A stretch of 64,000 nt of DNA from Flexibacter flexilis DSM 6793 (lineage in GTDB: Bacteria; Bacteroidota; Bacteroidia; Cytophagales; Flexibacteraceae), in NCBI RefSeq assembly GCF_900112255.1, contig NZ_FOLE01000013.1, positions 1 to 64,000 on the forward strand. Reading direction: 5' to 3'. Position 1 is the first letter of the stretch, and each line of letters starts with the position of its first letter. Shown one piece after another: positions 37,232-46,588 of the stretch. The position numbers and the translations under genes are program-made. Under the pieces are notes generated by a model. The model was given only the letters and a program-made list of their open reading frames with translations. It searched no databases and was not told where the DNA came from.

Positions 37232-38050
37232 TCAGCTATTTACCATAACATTATCTCTTATTACTATTAAAGAACCATTAGGGTCGGGAACTACATTGAC
37301 TTCAATTTTTTTAGGCTCAATGGTGGTATATTTCCCCCTGTTATTATACCAGCACTTTTGAAATTCGTCCATGAAATCGGGGCCACTTTTGAGATTGCTG
37401 ATTGTTACCCATCTCCACAATTCATTGAAGTCAGTTTCAATGTAAACATTCATTGCGTAATCAAGTAATTCATTGAACTCATTACCTGCTCTTAAAAATG
37501 CAAACTTTGCATAACGAAAAGCTTCAATTTCAAATTGAAGAAAGTCTTCTTTATAATTGCCTCCGAATTTGTTTCTATATTCTGTCAAAATAAAATTCAA
37601 ATCAAGCGGCTTTGGATAATTAAGAAAGTCTGTAATCTTTTTATACTTCTCGTGTTCCATCCTTTGCACTAAATGACCGTAAATGTGTCCGATACTTAAA
37701 TAAATGCTTAGAAAGTCAATATTTCTTGGGTTTACACAGATGTTGTTTCCTTGTAACTCTGCAACAGGAAGGTATCTCCAATTTTGACCTTCGTTACGTT
37801 CCCATTGTTTTTCTTCGTCATACACCCTGTCAGTGAATGTTACATGGATGTTTCGTTCTTTCAAGTAGCTAATCACATTCCGCAACATATCCAATTTGTC
37901 TTCTATGGTAAGCCCTAATTCCTTCTCATATTCAAAAACTGGTGTGAATTTGAGTTCATAGAATTCAGGGATATTAAGTGGATTATATCCGAGCGTACTG
38001 TTTTTCTCTATTAAGTCATATGTTAAACATAAATAATTTTTCATTATCAT
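37232..38050 (-). CDS. Zincin-like protein with an HxxxH motif
   Basis: A 272-aa protein. SIGHIYGHLVQ (about residues 119-129) followed by QFEIEAFRYAKFAFL (about 168-182) resembles the HExxH and third-ligand helix of ImmA/IrrE-type metallopeptidases, but the usual Glu is replaced (HIYGH), so catalysis is doubtful. It is first in the operon with the transporter and GHKL genes. The stop is TGA at 37232-37234, in frame with the next gene. Confidence 0.5.
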   Translation of the reverse strand: MIMKNYLCLTYDLIEKNSTLGYNPLNIPEFYELKFTPVFEYEKELGLTIEDKLDMLRNVISYLKERNIHVTFTDRVYDEEKQWERNEGQNWRYLPVAELQGNNICVNPRNIDFLSIYLSIGHIYGHLVQRMEHEKYKKITDFLNYPKPLDLNFILTEYRNKFGGNYKEDFLQFEIEAFRYAKFAFLRAGNEFNELLDYAMNVYIETDFNELWRWVTISNLKSGPDFMDEFQKCWYNNRGKYTTIEPKKIEVNVVPDPNGSLIVIRDNVMVNS

Positions 38051-38172
38051 TTAATTTATTAGTTTGAATTTGTTACTATATAATTAAGGAATAGGAACAT
38101 CTATAAAATTAGTGAAAGTTGCTTTAATGCAAAATAATAGTGATAGTAAAACGGCCTACGGCCTATCCCAAT

Positions 38173-38665
38173 CCAGCTAAAGCTGGGGGCTTTTACTCCG
38201 CCATTGGCGGAATTTTTCATCGTTCTTCTATACATTCTTTCATTAACTTCTCACACAGTACAGATGAAGTATCATCTTACTCGCTTTCAAGACAACTATT
38301 TTCGATAAAACTTTTTGATGTATTACTTATGTTCTTCCATATCTCAGGGTTTCTTTGAAGTAGCTCATTTTATTTTTGTACCACATCAGGAAAATGTCAT
38401 GGTTGTAACAGAATGGATATATATACATGATATCTTTCCATTCAAATTCTTATCACCTTCACAAATATCCTTGATCATTTCTTCAAGCAACGGTTCTAAT
38501 TTCTTATGTATCCATCTCTTTCTGTACTTCGTCACCCGAACCAAATGATATCTACAATCATATACTGTATCTCATCAACTTCTAATAGTATGGCATTACG
38601 CTTCTTTTACAGACTTGATCCTTCTCATATTAAGGACTAAGTCTTTCTTGTCCAGCTGAAGCTGG
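38173..38665 (-). pseudogene. Decayed IS200/IS605-family element
   Basis: The two ends carry near-identical small hairpins, CCAGCT-nn-AGCTGG followed by GGG (38173-38189 and 38652-38668), typical of IS200/IS605 ends. On the minus strand from about 38590 to 38220 the frame reads VYDCRYHLVRVTKYRKRW and KLEPLLEEMIKDI, the start of a TnpA transposase. It then loses the HUH motif and breaks into other frames, with a C-terminal trace EKLMKECIEER. It is therefore a remnant. A second hairpin CCGCC-ATT-GGCGG at 38197-38209 adjoins the left end. Confidence 0.6.
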
Positions 38666-38989
38666 GGGCACCCATCCCACGATGTGGAAATAAAATTATG
38701 ATGAATCATTATTAACCTTTTCAAAAATAATAAATAAATTAGAATTATCCTTAAATATAGTTTCACCTTTAAAGTTAAATTCGTATAGACTTGCGGGTGA
38801 TGTTTGTGCTTACTAATAATATATTTATATAAAATATTATTGTAAAGGCTAAAACTGGGTACTAATTTAGTAAAAAAAGAGAGCTTAATCTAAATATTTG
38901 TTCTTATTTTTATTTACTTATTGTATATCAATTTGGTGCTTGAGCAGATACTGATAGGGAACTAATACCAGCATGTGCCCTCTTTAAAA

Positions 38990-39175
38990 ATTATAAAAAT
39001 GTCTAAACTGCTGCAATATTTTTCGTGCCTGCCGCAAATAATTCATTTCAAACCACTGAAAAACAATACTTTCCATGACGGGATGATAGGCTTCAATATA
39101 CAGATGCTGTGGCGTAGGTTTGATAAATTCTTGTTTGGCTTGCTTCTGGCGGAAATACTTTTATACTCCATGTAG
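38990..39175 (-). pseudogene. Frameshifted fragment, unknown
   Basis: Reading the minus strand from about 39155 gives a convincing C-terminal peptide (QAKQEFIKPTPQHLYIEAYH and on, ending FRHFYNF then TAA at about 38990). The ATG at about 39173 is one base out of frame with it (ATGGAGTATAAAAG). One missing A in the run would restore a small gene. This may be a real frameshift or a sequencing error. Confidence 0.35.
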
Positions 39176-39397
39176 AACTAAATTGGCTGACATTGGAACT
39201 TTTGACATAAATCTTTTTTTGAAAAAGTACTTGTAACACCAAGAATCACGACCTCTTTACTTAGTGTTACAAGTACAATATTGACCAAATTTTATTTTAA
39301 ATTTATATTCAGTCCTGTCAAGAACTGCATTCTCGCTGATTAGTAATATATTTTATTTAAAAACCCTGATAGTAAAAGGGAACTCAGGTTTAGAAAA

Positions 39398-39598
39398 TCA
39401 AGTCTTTAGCCCAAGTACAGGGGCACGCTTGAAACTAATTGCGTACTCGCTTCGGATTATTTCACTCTGTTCTCCTAATTTATAAACCGAGTGCTTGCCC
39501 ATTTTAAAACCTAATTCATCCAGAAGATAAATATATGATTTATAGTAATCATAGTCCAAAAAGTGCTTGGCAAACAAGACTTGTAATTTATCGAGCAA
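39398..39598 (-). pseudogene. Small ORF fragment, unknown
   Basis: The minus-strand frame DLLDKLQVLFAKHFLDYDYY and on to RAPVLGLKT looks protein-like for about 65 residues. It lacks an ATG: it opens at TTG and is preceded in frame by TAG. Probably the tail of a broken gene in the debris between the two modules. Confidence 0.3.
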
Positions 39599-39776
39599 AT
39601 CTTGAACTGTTTTTGGCCACTATTGCAGTCAGAACTACTCACATGGCCGCGGCATAAGGAATGTAAGAATATTTTTGTATGAATTATTTAGCTTCTTTCT
39701 TTTATATCACTACCCGCACCTACCTCAGAGAAATCCCCAACCTATCTTATTGGACAAATTGGGGAGGATATGTTGT

Positions 39777-40088
39777 TTAGTATTCTTCTGGTGTGAGGAT
39801 AGTAAAATGGTGATATTCTAAGTTGCCCATTAACTTATTTTCCTGTAAACAACTGCGAGGTGTAGCATCTATCACCCATATTTTTTGCTGACTTTCGGGC
39901 TGATAAAATACCTGCAAATAATCTATACCACCTTGCGCTTTGGCCAAGTCTTGCAACTCTGCTATGATGCTTTGTAGTGCTTGTGGATTGAGTAATGCTT
40001 GTGCTCAAGGAGTGACAAAGGGTGTGCCATCAAAGAAGAAATCGCCAGTGGCTAATTCAGGTGTTTTTCTGGTTCGTGTGTTGTTCAT
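39777..40088 (-). CDS. Hidden small protein with a TGA=Gly codon
   Basis: ATG at 40088 to TAA at 39777-39779, 103 aa if the single in-frame TGA (in VTP-G-AQALLNPQ, about residue 28) is glycine. The sequence is uninterrupted and protein-like, with ELQDLAKAQGGIDYLQVFY and KIWVIDATPRS, and ends TILTPEEY. Proteins of this pattern accompany plasmid and ICE genes of Bacteroidota-like elements, but the function is unknown. Under the standard code it would be missed entirely. Confidence 0.65.
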
Positions 40089-40757
40089 GGAAAGATAGAT
40101 TGAAGGAGTAAAACGTAGCTATTTAAGAGCTACGGCCTGCTGTCAATCGCCAGCCCTCAAGGTCAAAGACCTATCGATGCGGGGAAGAACCGATTTTTGG
40201 GCAAGGTCTCCTCGAAGCCCAAAAACGAGTTCGATACCAGTGTAGGATATGGTCTTGACGGCGAGTAAGGCGCAGCGATTATACTCAAGGCAGTGCGATA
40301 AGAACTTCTTGTTTTGTACCATATACTAATCTTTGGCTATTCTTCCTTTATTCATATTCAATAATTCTTACCTATTCCCCAATCCTTAACGTATTAACCC
40401 CTGTCGGGCAGATGAATGCGATGTTAGTAAAGCCCTCAGCCAAGAGGAATGTGATGAAAGAAAGGCCGCGCCAACGACTCACCTTCCCACAAGAAAAAAA
40501 ACTAAAAAGATAAAGATAAACAAAAAAAAGCCCCGAACGCGGAGGGAACGGAGAGCCGCCGCAACGTAAGCCTCCTTATTGGCTGGAGTGAGGAGGAACG
40601 TAGAGAGGGAGAAGTGAGGGGAATTGAATGTAATAAGTGGTGTAAAATATTGTTTATAAGTGTATTGTGTGCTGTTTGGGGTAACCTTTAAGATGTATCA
40701 AAAATGTACTCATAAATGTAACTAAAAAGGTAGGGTAAATGTAGCGTAAATGTAATA
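40089..40757. other. Noncoding region with hairpins and iteron-like repeats
   Basis: About 670 bases without a gene. It contains hairpin GTAGCT/AGCTAC (40115-40133), hairpin TTTTTGGGC/GCCCAAAAA (40194-40225) and a cluster of four AAATGTA repeats (40702, 40714, 40737 and 40748). In a plasmid-like module, such a region could hold a replication or transfer origin. Confidence 0.45.
40702..40754 (+). repeat. Four iteron-like AAATGTA repeats
   Basis: Copies start at 40702, 40714, 40737 and 40748, spaced 12, 23 and 11 bases, close to one or two helical turns. This phasing is typical of protein-binding iterons. Confidence 0.45.
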
Positions 40758-41666
40758 TTACGTTCCATAGAGCCTTAGTAACTCATTTGTCCAGTGGGTG
40801 AAGTTCTCCAACATTTTGGTATTGAAAATAAGCGGCTTTGGGCTGTGTTGTGGTGTGGCAAATGTTCCAAACTTTTCTACCCAATAAGCATAGTTGGCCA
40901 GTTGTTCAGCGGAAGCGGCACAAGGGAACAAAAAGAAAATATCCTTGTCTTGTGCTAAAGCCTTATTCTTGGGATTTTGCAAAATGTCAGTGAGCCTTTC
41001 CATCGAAATACGGTTTCGTTTATAGAGTGTTTGGGCTCGTTGCACCCGTTCACTGACCGATAATTTTGCCTTTAAAATCATACGGACATAGGCACGTGCT
41101 GCCTCACTTTCTCCTCATAATTCATGGTCAGGCGCAGGTTCTGCATGGGGCATTTTCTCCATGACCATCACTTTTAAAATATCTTTTAATAACTGTTGTT
41201 GTTGGGCTTGGTTGGGGCAATATTGTAGCTCAGGCAGGAAAGATTCCTGCACCTGATAGGCAAAACCTCGTTTGCGTTTTGCTACCATTTCGGGATTATT
41301 TTCCTCTGGCCACTGCTTGGCCAAAAGGGCAAAGGTGTCCTTGGCCTTCGCCGCATTTTGCAACACCTTGTCCAAAGACGGCAAGCCAATATCATAAGTT
41401 TTGGGGCTGCGTTCTCGACCATTTTTGCTACGTTGATAGGGTTCAAATACAACTTTTCCGTCAAGCTGAATCTTGAGCGTAAAATCCGTATCAAAAAACT
41501 TTCCTGTTGCCCAAAGGCTGACTTCTTGGGACATTCGCAAGGTTAGCGGCTCGGTCTCAATCCCTGTATTGGTGGCTATCAAAGGGGCTACGAGAGGTTG
41601 CAAGGCTTTTCGATAAAAGTCTTGTGTAAAATCCTTTATTGCCTGATAAATAGTATATTGTGCCAT
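40758..41666 (-). CDS. Unknown 302-aa protein with a TGA=Gly codon
   Basis: The frame runs from ATG 41666 to TAA 40758-40760, crossing one TGA at 41115-41117 (HEL-G-GESEAARAY). Both halves are in the same frame and read as continuous protein, so I treat it as one gene. The N-terminal half has a basic/aromatic part (TYDIGLPSLDKVLQNAA), and the C-terminal half is helical (LSVSERVQRAQTLYKRNR). No family is recognised. It lies in a minus-strand group with the 717-aa gene and the 103-aa gene. Confidence 0.65.
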
Positions 41667-41695
41667 AAAGTAAGGTGCCTGAAAAGGATAAAGAA

Positions 41696-43849
41696 TTAAC
41701 TAACAGGGGCAAGAGCATCAAGTTTGGCATCAAGTTCTTGGTCTAAATCCTGTTGTTTTTGAGCCTCATAAAAGGCTTGTACTTTGGGCGGTCGGAAGTA
41801 ATAATCATGCTCCGTAATGGGTACATTGCTGCTAACTTTTTGCAATCGCTCGTGATAATGGGTTACATCTTCGTTTCTAAGAGTCAGTTTTCCGTTCATC
41901 AAATGGCCAGTGGCGAACATTTCCATAAACTCAGTTTGTGCGCCTAATTGGGTGCTTGCCAGCGTTGGTACTTTGTAAGAGTCTGCGGGTCAGGCTACCA
42001 CATCTTGTTTGAAATCGCCCTGCAAACGTGTAAAATACTTGGAAAACAAAGGGTCTTTTACTGCCCTTTTTTTATTCAAATCACTTTCTTTGAGTTGTTT
42101 GAGTTGGTCTTGTGCTTCTGCAATTTTAGTGCGACTCCTGACACTCAAAAGCGGATTGGCAAACACACGCATATAATCAATTGCAGCCCTTTCTTCGGGT
42201 ATACTTCCCGTCAAAACCTGTGGATTTTCGCGGTCTCGGTGTTTGAGTTGATTTCCAAAATCATAATTGGCCGCTACCTTTTCCACTTGAATTTGCTTCT
42301 GAACAAACTCGTTTAACACACTGGCATTAAACGTGGGCAATTGTTGAGTAAGTTCTTGGGTTTTTTGTCGGTATAAGTCTTGATAAAGCGTTTGGGCAAG
42401 TGCGACAATATCTTCGGGTTTAGATAATTCTTTGTTTTTAATCTCTTGCTGAAGGGATTGACTGTATTGTTTATTAAAATCTTTAGATTGTATAATTTGC
42501 TGAAATTCATTGAGTTTGGGGGTGGCATAAGGCAATGGACGATAGCCTGAAGTTAAAGTTCCAGTCAAGTCATCGTATTGTAATAAATCGGGAAACATCG
42601 CTGCTCCATCAGGCTTAAACACTAAAGAACTTTGTATAGAATCGAACTGCAAAGGGATTTCGACTTGTCCGTTTGGGTCTGCCTGAAGATTTTTAAGGAC
42701 AAATGCGCTGCTGTGATTGAGTTGAGCATTATTGCGCATTCCGTCGGCAATGGTACGAACAAACCCCGCCGTTGGCAACACATTGAGTATTTGGTGCATA
42801 CTGCCTTTAATCGCGTCAAGGGTTTCTGGGTCTAACAGTGGTTTTTGGTCTTGGGTTTGGGCTTCTTTTAAAGAATCTAATTGTTGATTAAATGCCTCTT
42901 GATGAGTACTTTGTGTGGGGATATGGGTATTTTGTTGCAAAGCGGCAACCATGGCGGCAGGCTGCTGCAATAGGTCGGTGGCCGATGCGCTGTTGCTGAG
43001 TTTTCTGGCAGTTTCTCTGGCGAGTGCATCGGGCTTTTTCAGTTCAATTTTGGGCAAAGTATAAGCCTGAGCCAACTGATTATAACTTTGCGAAAGGGAG
43101 TGAATACTTTCTCGGTTTTGTGCCATAAAATCAGCCACTTCAGGTTGTTCTTGTTGTGTTTGCAACTGTTGCAACAAATAAGAGGCTTTGAGTATAAGCA
43201 TTTGTTTGTCAGGACTATCTTTGAATGTTTCCGTGATTTGTGGGAATTGGGTTTGCGCTGTTGTGAGGTCAAAATCAGCTAAAAGATTAGCCATCATTGG
43301 CTGACTTGATAATTGGTTCAGTTGGTCGGCTATTTCTGCCAAAGCAGCATCTCTAAGGGCAAGATTTTCTGCGTTTTGTGCTTTATTTTGTGCGTCTTGC
43401 CTGTCATTTTCACTGATTACCTGTTTTTCTGCGGATATTTCATTTTGATTGTTTATTTCTCTTTTGTCATTTTCATATTGCAAGAGCAAGGAACTTTTAA
43501 TAGCTGCCCCCAAATCGGATTGTGCATCAGGCAAAGGGCTTGGTAAAAAATGGGCAGCAATAACGGCTTGTAAGGTTTTGAACATAGCCGTTTGGTTCAA
43601 ATCAGGAATTTTATCCGCGTCTAAAAATTGTAATAATGCTTGCGCTTGTTGTTTTTCGCTGGGGTCTGCAAACTGCTCTTGAAGGTTTTGACTGACCAAA
43701 ATATCAGTCTTTGGCAGATGCTGTTCTAGACTGTCTTGCGGAATAATTCAGGTTTCTAATCCCATTACGATATTGGCAGTAAGTGAAACATTATCAGTAT
43801 ATTGACCGCTTGGTAGAATACAAAATAAGGAGATGGCTAACAAGCACAT
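41696..43849 (-). CDS. Large secreted helical protein with two TGA=Gly codons
   Basis: Read from ATG 43849 to TAA 41696-41698 with TGA at 43748-43750 and 41990-41992 as glycine, this is a 717-aa protein. The N-terminus MCLLAISLFCILPSG is a signal peptide. The body is Gln/Ala/Leu/Asp-rich and helical (for example NQNEISAEKQVISENDRQ). The segment after the second TGA (PADSYKVPTLASTQLGAQ) continues smoothly. It is co-directional with the 302-aa gene; both may be surface or transfer-apparatus components. No domain is recognised. Confidence 0.65.
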
Positions 43850-43890
43850 CTCCTTGACATTTACGGTGTTTGGTTTCTGGTGAGAATATT

Positions 43891-44256
43891 TTATTTGTTT
43901 ACTTTTGTAAGTTGGGCAGCAATACCTTGGGCAATTTTTGCTTGCTTTGCAGACAATTCAGCTTGTTGAGCGGACTTCTCCGCTTGTTTGGCAGATTCTT
44001 CGGATTTTTGCTTGGTAAGAGCGAGTTCTTTAGCAGACTTTTCTGCTTTCGCTTTTGAAGCGGCAATCAAGCTGTCGAGTTTGGCGATTACGATGTTTTT
44101 AGGAGGGTTTGTACCTGCTGCAAGAGCAGTGTTATCTCCCTTGATGGGAGAATTAGAAGCAGTAACGGGGGCGGCCGTGTGGTTTTGGGTTTGACCCAAA
44201 GCCTCATTGCCCATCAGAGCAAGGACAGCCAACGGAATAATGAAATAAGTTTTCAT
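43891..44256 (-). CDS. Secreted coiled-coil protein
   Basis: I start at the ATG at 44256 (121 aa) because MKTYFIIPLAVLALMGNEALGQ is a clean signal peptide. The mature part has a Thr/Ala/Pro-rich stretch followed by a Lys/Ala/Glu/Gln heptad-like coiled coil (KSEESAKQAEKSAQQAEL). It stops in TAA 42 bases before the 717-aa gene's ATG, suggesting co-expression. Confidence 0.65.
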   Translation of the reverse strand: MKTYFIIPLAVLALMGNEALGQTQNHTAAPVTASNSPIKGDNTALAAGTNPPKNIVIAKLDSLIAASKAKAEKSAKELALTKQKSEESAKQAEKSAQQAELSAKQAKIAQGIAAQLTKVNK

Positions 44257-44401
44257 TTTTTTGTGAAGTTGATAAATTGAGTATGAACCAAGTAATGCAA
44301 ATACATTCAACTTCCTTTTGAATTATTTGCAATGTTTATAATGATTTTTGATAAAATATCAAGTGCAAATTGCAAAAAAGTAGTGATTATCAACTATCAA
44401 A

Positions 44402-44443
44402 ACCTTGTAAGATACAAGGTGCGAACTTGTATTTTACAAGGTT
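44402..44443. promoter_or_regulatory. Two palindromic operators for the adjacent XRE repressor
   Basis: ACCTTGTA-aga-TACAAGGT (44402-44420) is a perfect 8-bp palindrome. A second, AACTTGTA-ttt-TACAAGGTT (44424-44443), matches with one or two changes, 22 bases away. They lie in the divergent gap between the secreted coiled-coil gene and the XRE gene, the expected place for autoregulation. Confidence 0.7.
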
Positions 44444-44494
44444 TGTTTTTATGAAAAAAAACGATTATTTTTAAGTCAAAATATCATCAAAACT

Positions 44495-44851
44495 ATGCAG
44501 AAAGTAGGCGAAAGAATCAGAAAGTTACGCGAACTTCGTAATTATACACAAGAATATATTGCAGATAAATTAGAAATCAGTCAGCAACAGTATTCTAATA
44601 TAGAAAAGGGATTATTTGACATTTCCTTAAAGAAATTATATAAAATTTCTGAAGTTTTGGAAGTTTCTCCTGCTACTATTTTGGAATTTGACGCACAAGT
44701 TATTTTCAATAACTATGCAGAGAAATCTCATCAAAATAATAAACCTATTTACTATTCAATTGATGAAAAAATAGAAAATCTTTATAAAGATAAAATTAAA
44801 TTGCTTGAAGAAAAGATATTGTGGTTAGAAAAGCAAAATAAGGGACAATAA
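44495..44851 (+). CDS. XRE-family transcriptional regulator
   Basis: A 118-aa protein with a classic helix-turn-helix: GERIRKLRELRNYTQEYIADKL (about residues 4-25) is interrupted by the recognition helix QQQYSNIEKG. It ends in a coiled-coil C-terminus. It has a pair of palindromes immediately upstream, so it probably represses its own promoter and the divergent minus-strand operon. It is 10 bases upstream of the conjugation ATPase. Confidence 0.8.
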   Translation: MQKVGERIRKLRELRNYTQEYIADKLEISQQQYSNIEKGLFDISLKKLYKISEVLEVSPATILEFDAQVIFNNYAEKSHQNNKPIYYSIDEKIENLYKDKIKLLEEKILWLEKQNKGQ

Positions 44852-44861
44852 AAGAAACCCA

Positions 44862-46574
44862 ATGGTTACTCGGTCGGATATTTTGGCGATTACCTATCGA
44901 GTATCGCAGCTTCCTGATAGCGATGCTGCCACTACTTTGCCCATTGGGCAAACCATTCCTGCGGAGTTTTTTGAAGTTATCCAAACTGCTTTTCTGTTGC
45001 ATACCCAAAGCATTGATAAACAGTTATCTAATAAGAATATCAGCACCACAAAACGCTATCAGCTGCTTGCATACAGGGGTTTTAATTATCAAGAATTTTT
45101 GACATTATGGGATAAATCTATTCCTGTGGAAAACACCAAACTTCACCCTATTTTTGAGGTTTTGATGTTGGCTACACAAGCCCAACGAAAAGCGTTTATC
45201 TCTTCTTATCAACCTGATGAAATTTCCTACATTCAAGCACTTATTCAGCTCCATTCGCCGATTATTCCCCTCTTTTTTTATCCTTTGCCTGCTCGTTTGT
45301 TAGTAGGCAATTTAATGAAACATACCTATATTTCTGGACAAAGTGGTTCGGGTAAATCCGAAATAATGAAGCTGATTTGGTACGGATTACAAACAAAAAG
45401 CAGCGGAAAAGAAAACGGAAAATATAGTTTGGTTTTTATTGACCCACACGGTGATATTTCTCGTGAATTATTGGCACTACATTTGAATTTAGAAGAAAAA
45501 GAAAGGCTTATTTTTTTTGACCCTTTTTTGAGTAATGATAAATTTCCTGTATTAAATCCCTTAGAAACCAATAATAAAAGTCTTTCTTTTGTCGATACTT
45601 TGGCGCAAAGTATTAGTAGTGCTTTACAGGAACTTTGGCCTTCTGCCGAAATGACTTTGCAAATGCAAACGCTTTTAATTCCTTGCATTGCAACTCTTTT
45701 ATTAGACGAAAATAGAAGCCTGAAAGACCTACAAAATTTCATGCAAAATGACCCTGCTTTGTTGGCCTTAGGCAAACAAAGTCCCTTTCCCGCGCATCGC
45801 CAATTCTTTGAAACGGCCTTTTTGAACAAAAGTTATGAGCATACCAAAGCAGGGATTTATACCAGAATCCAATCTTTGCTCAATAACGCGGGATTTTATC
45901 GCGCTACCACAGGCCGCAGTACGGTTCATCTGGAAAAAGCCATCAATGAAGGGAAAATAATCATTGTGCGTTTTACCAAAGACAAGGGCGAGGAGGCCAG
46001 TCGTGCTTTCAATAAACTGCTGATTGCCAGACTTCAAAGCATTGTGCTGAGTAGATCCGACCAAGTCAAAGAACAGAGAAAATCGTGTTTTCTATTCATT
46101 GATGAGTTCCAAAATTACCTGAGTCCGAGTATTGGGCTGATTTTGGAAGAAAGCAGAAAGTTTGGGTTGCATTTAGTGATTGCCAACCAAAATTTAGGAC
46201 AAATCAGTGATACCAGACTTTTGCGCACCATTTTATCCAACACGTTTACCAAGATAGTGGGGGCAAACGGATTTAAGGATTTAAAGGATTTTTCTGCTGA
46301 AATTGGGGTGAAAGTAACGCAGTTACAGCAATTGCCGCCATACAAATTTTATTGTAAGTCAGGTACTAACCCCGCTTTTGTGTTTGACCCTGCGGCCTTT
46401 TTGGTCGGTCATCAACCACCGTTCTTTTTGGACAAAAAACAGACGACTCAACTCAAAGAATACTTGGTTCATCAATCGGGGCAATACCAAAAACAAGAAG
46501 AAGTGGAGCGTTCCAAGGCAGCTGCGCCAAACACGCCTCCCAAGAAAAAATTAGAACCTAAATACAAATTTTAG
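44862..46574 (+). CDS. HerA/TraD-like conjugation coupling ATPase
   Basis: A 570-aa P-loop ATPase. Walker A GQSGSGKSE is at about residues 160-168. FIDPHGD follows, Walker B is in SCFLFIDEFQNYL (about 406-418), and the sensor ESRKFGLHLVIANQNLGQI follows. This is the DUF87/TraG-TraD group of coupling proteins that pump DNA in conjugation or plasmid partition. It has no in-frame TGA and stops in TAG. The next gene is a replication-relaxation protein, a frequent partner. Confidence 0.75.
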   Translation: MVTRSDILAITYRVSQLPDSDAATTLPIGQTIPAEFFEVIQTAFLLHTQSIDKQLSNKNISTTKRYQLLAYRGFNYQEFLTLWDKSIPVENTKLHPIFEVLMLATQAQRKAFISSYQPDEISYIQALIQLHSPIIPLFFYPLPARLLVGNLMKHTYISGQSGSGKSEIMKLIWYGLQTKSSGKENGKYSLVFIDPHGDISRELLALHLNLEEKERLIFFDPFLSNDKFPVLNPLETNNKSLSFVDTLAQSISSALQELWPSAEMTLQMQTLLIPCIATLLLDENRSLKDLQNFMQNDPALLALGKQSPFPAHRQFFETAFLNKSYEHTKAGIYTRIQSLLNNAGFYRATTGRSTVHLEKAINEGKIIIVRFTKDKGEEASRAFNKLLIARLQSIVLSRSDQVKEQRKSCFLFIDEFQNYLSPSIGLILEESRKFGLHLVIANQNLGQISDTRLLRTILSNTFTKIVGANGFKDLKDFSAEIGVKVTQLQQLPPYKFYCKSGTNPAFVFDPAAFLVGHQPPFFLDKKQTTQLKEYLVHQSGQYQKQEEVERSKAAAPNTPPKKKLEPKYKF

Positions 46575-46588
46575 TTGCTGTTTAACTC

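Noticed and set aside
38140-38548. Plus-strand ORFs in the IS200/IS605 remnant
   Set aside because: The opposite strand carries recognisable TnpA sequence between matching hairpin ends.
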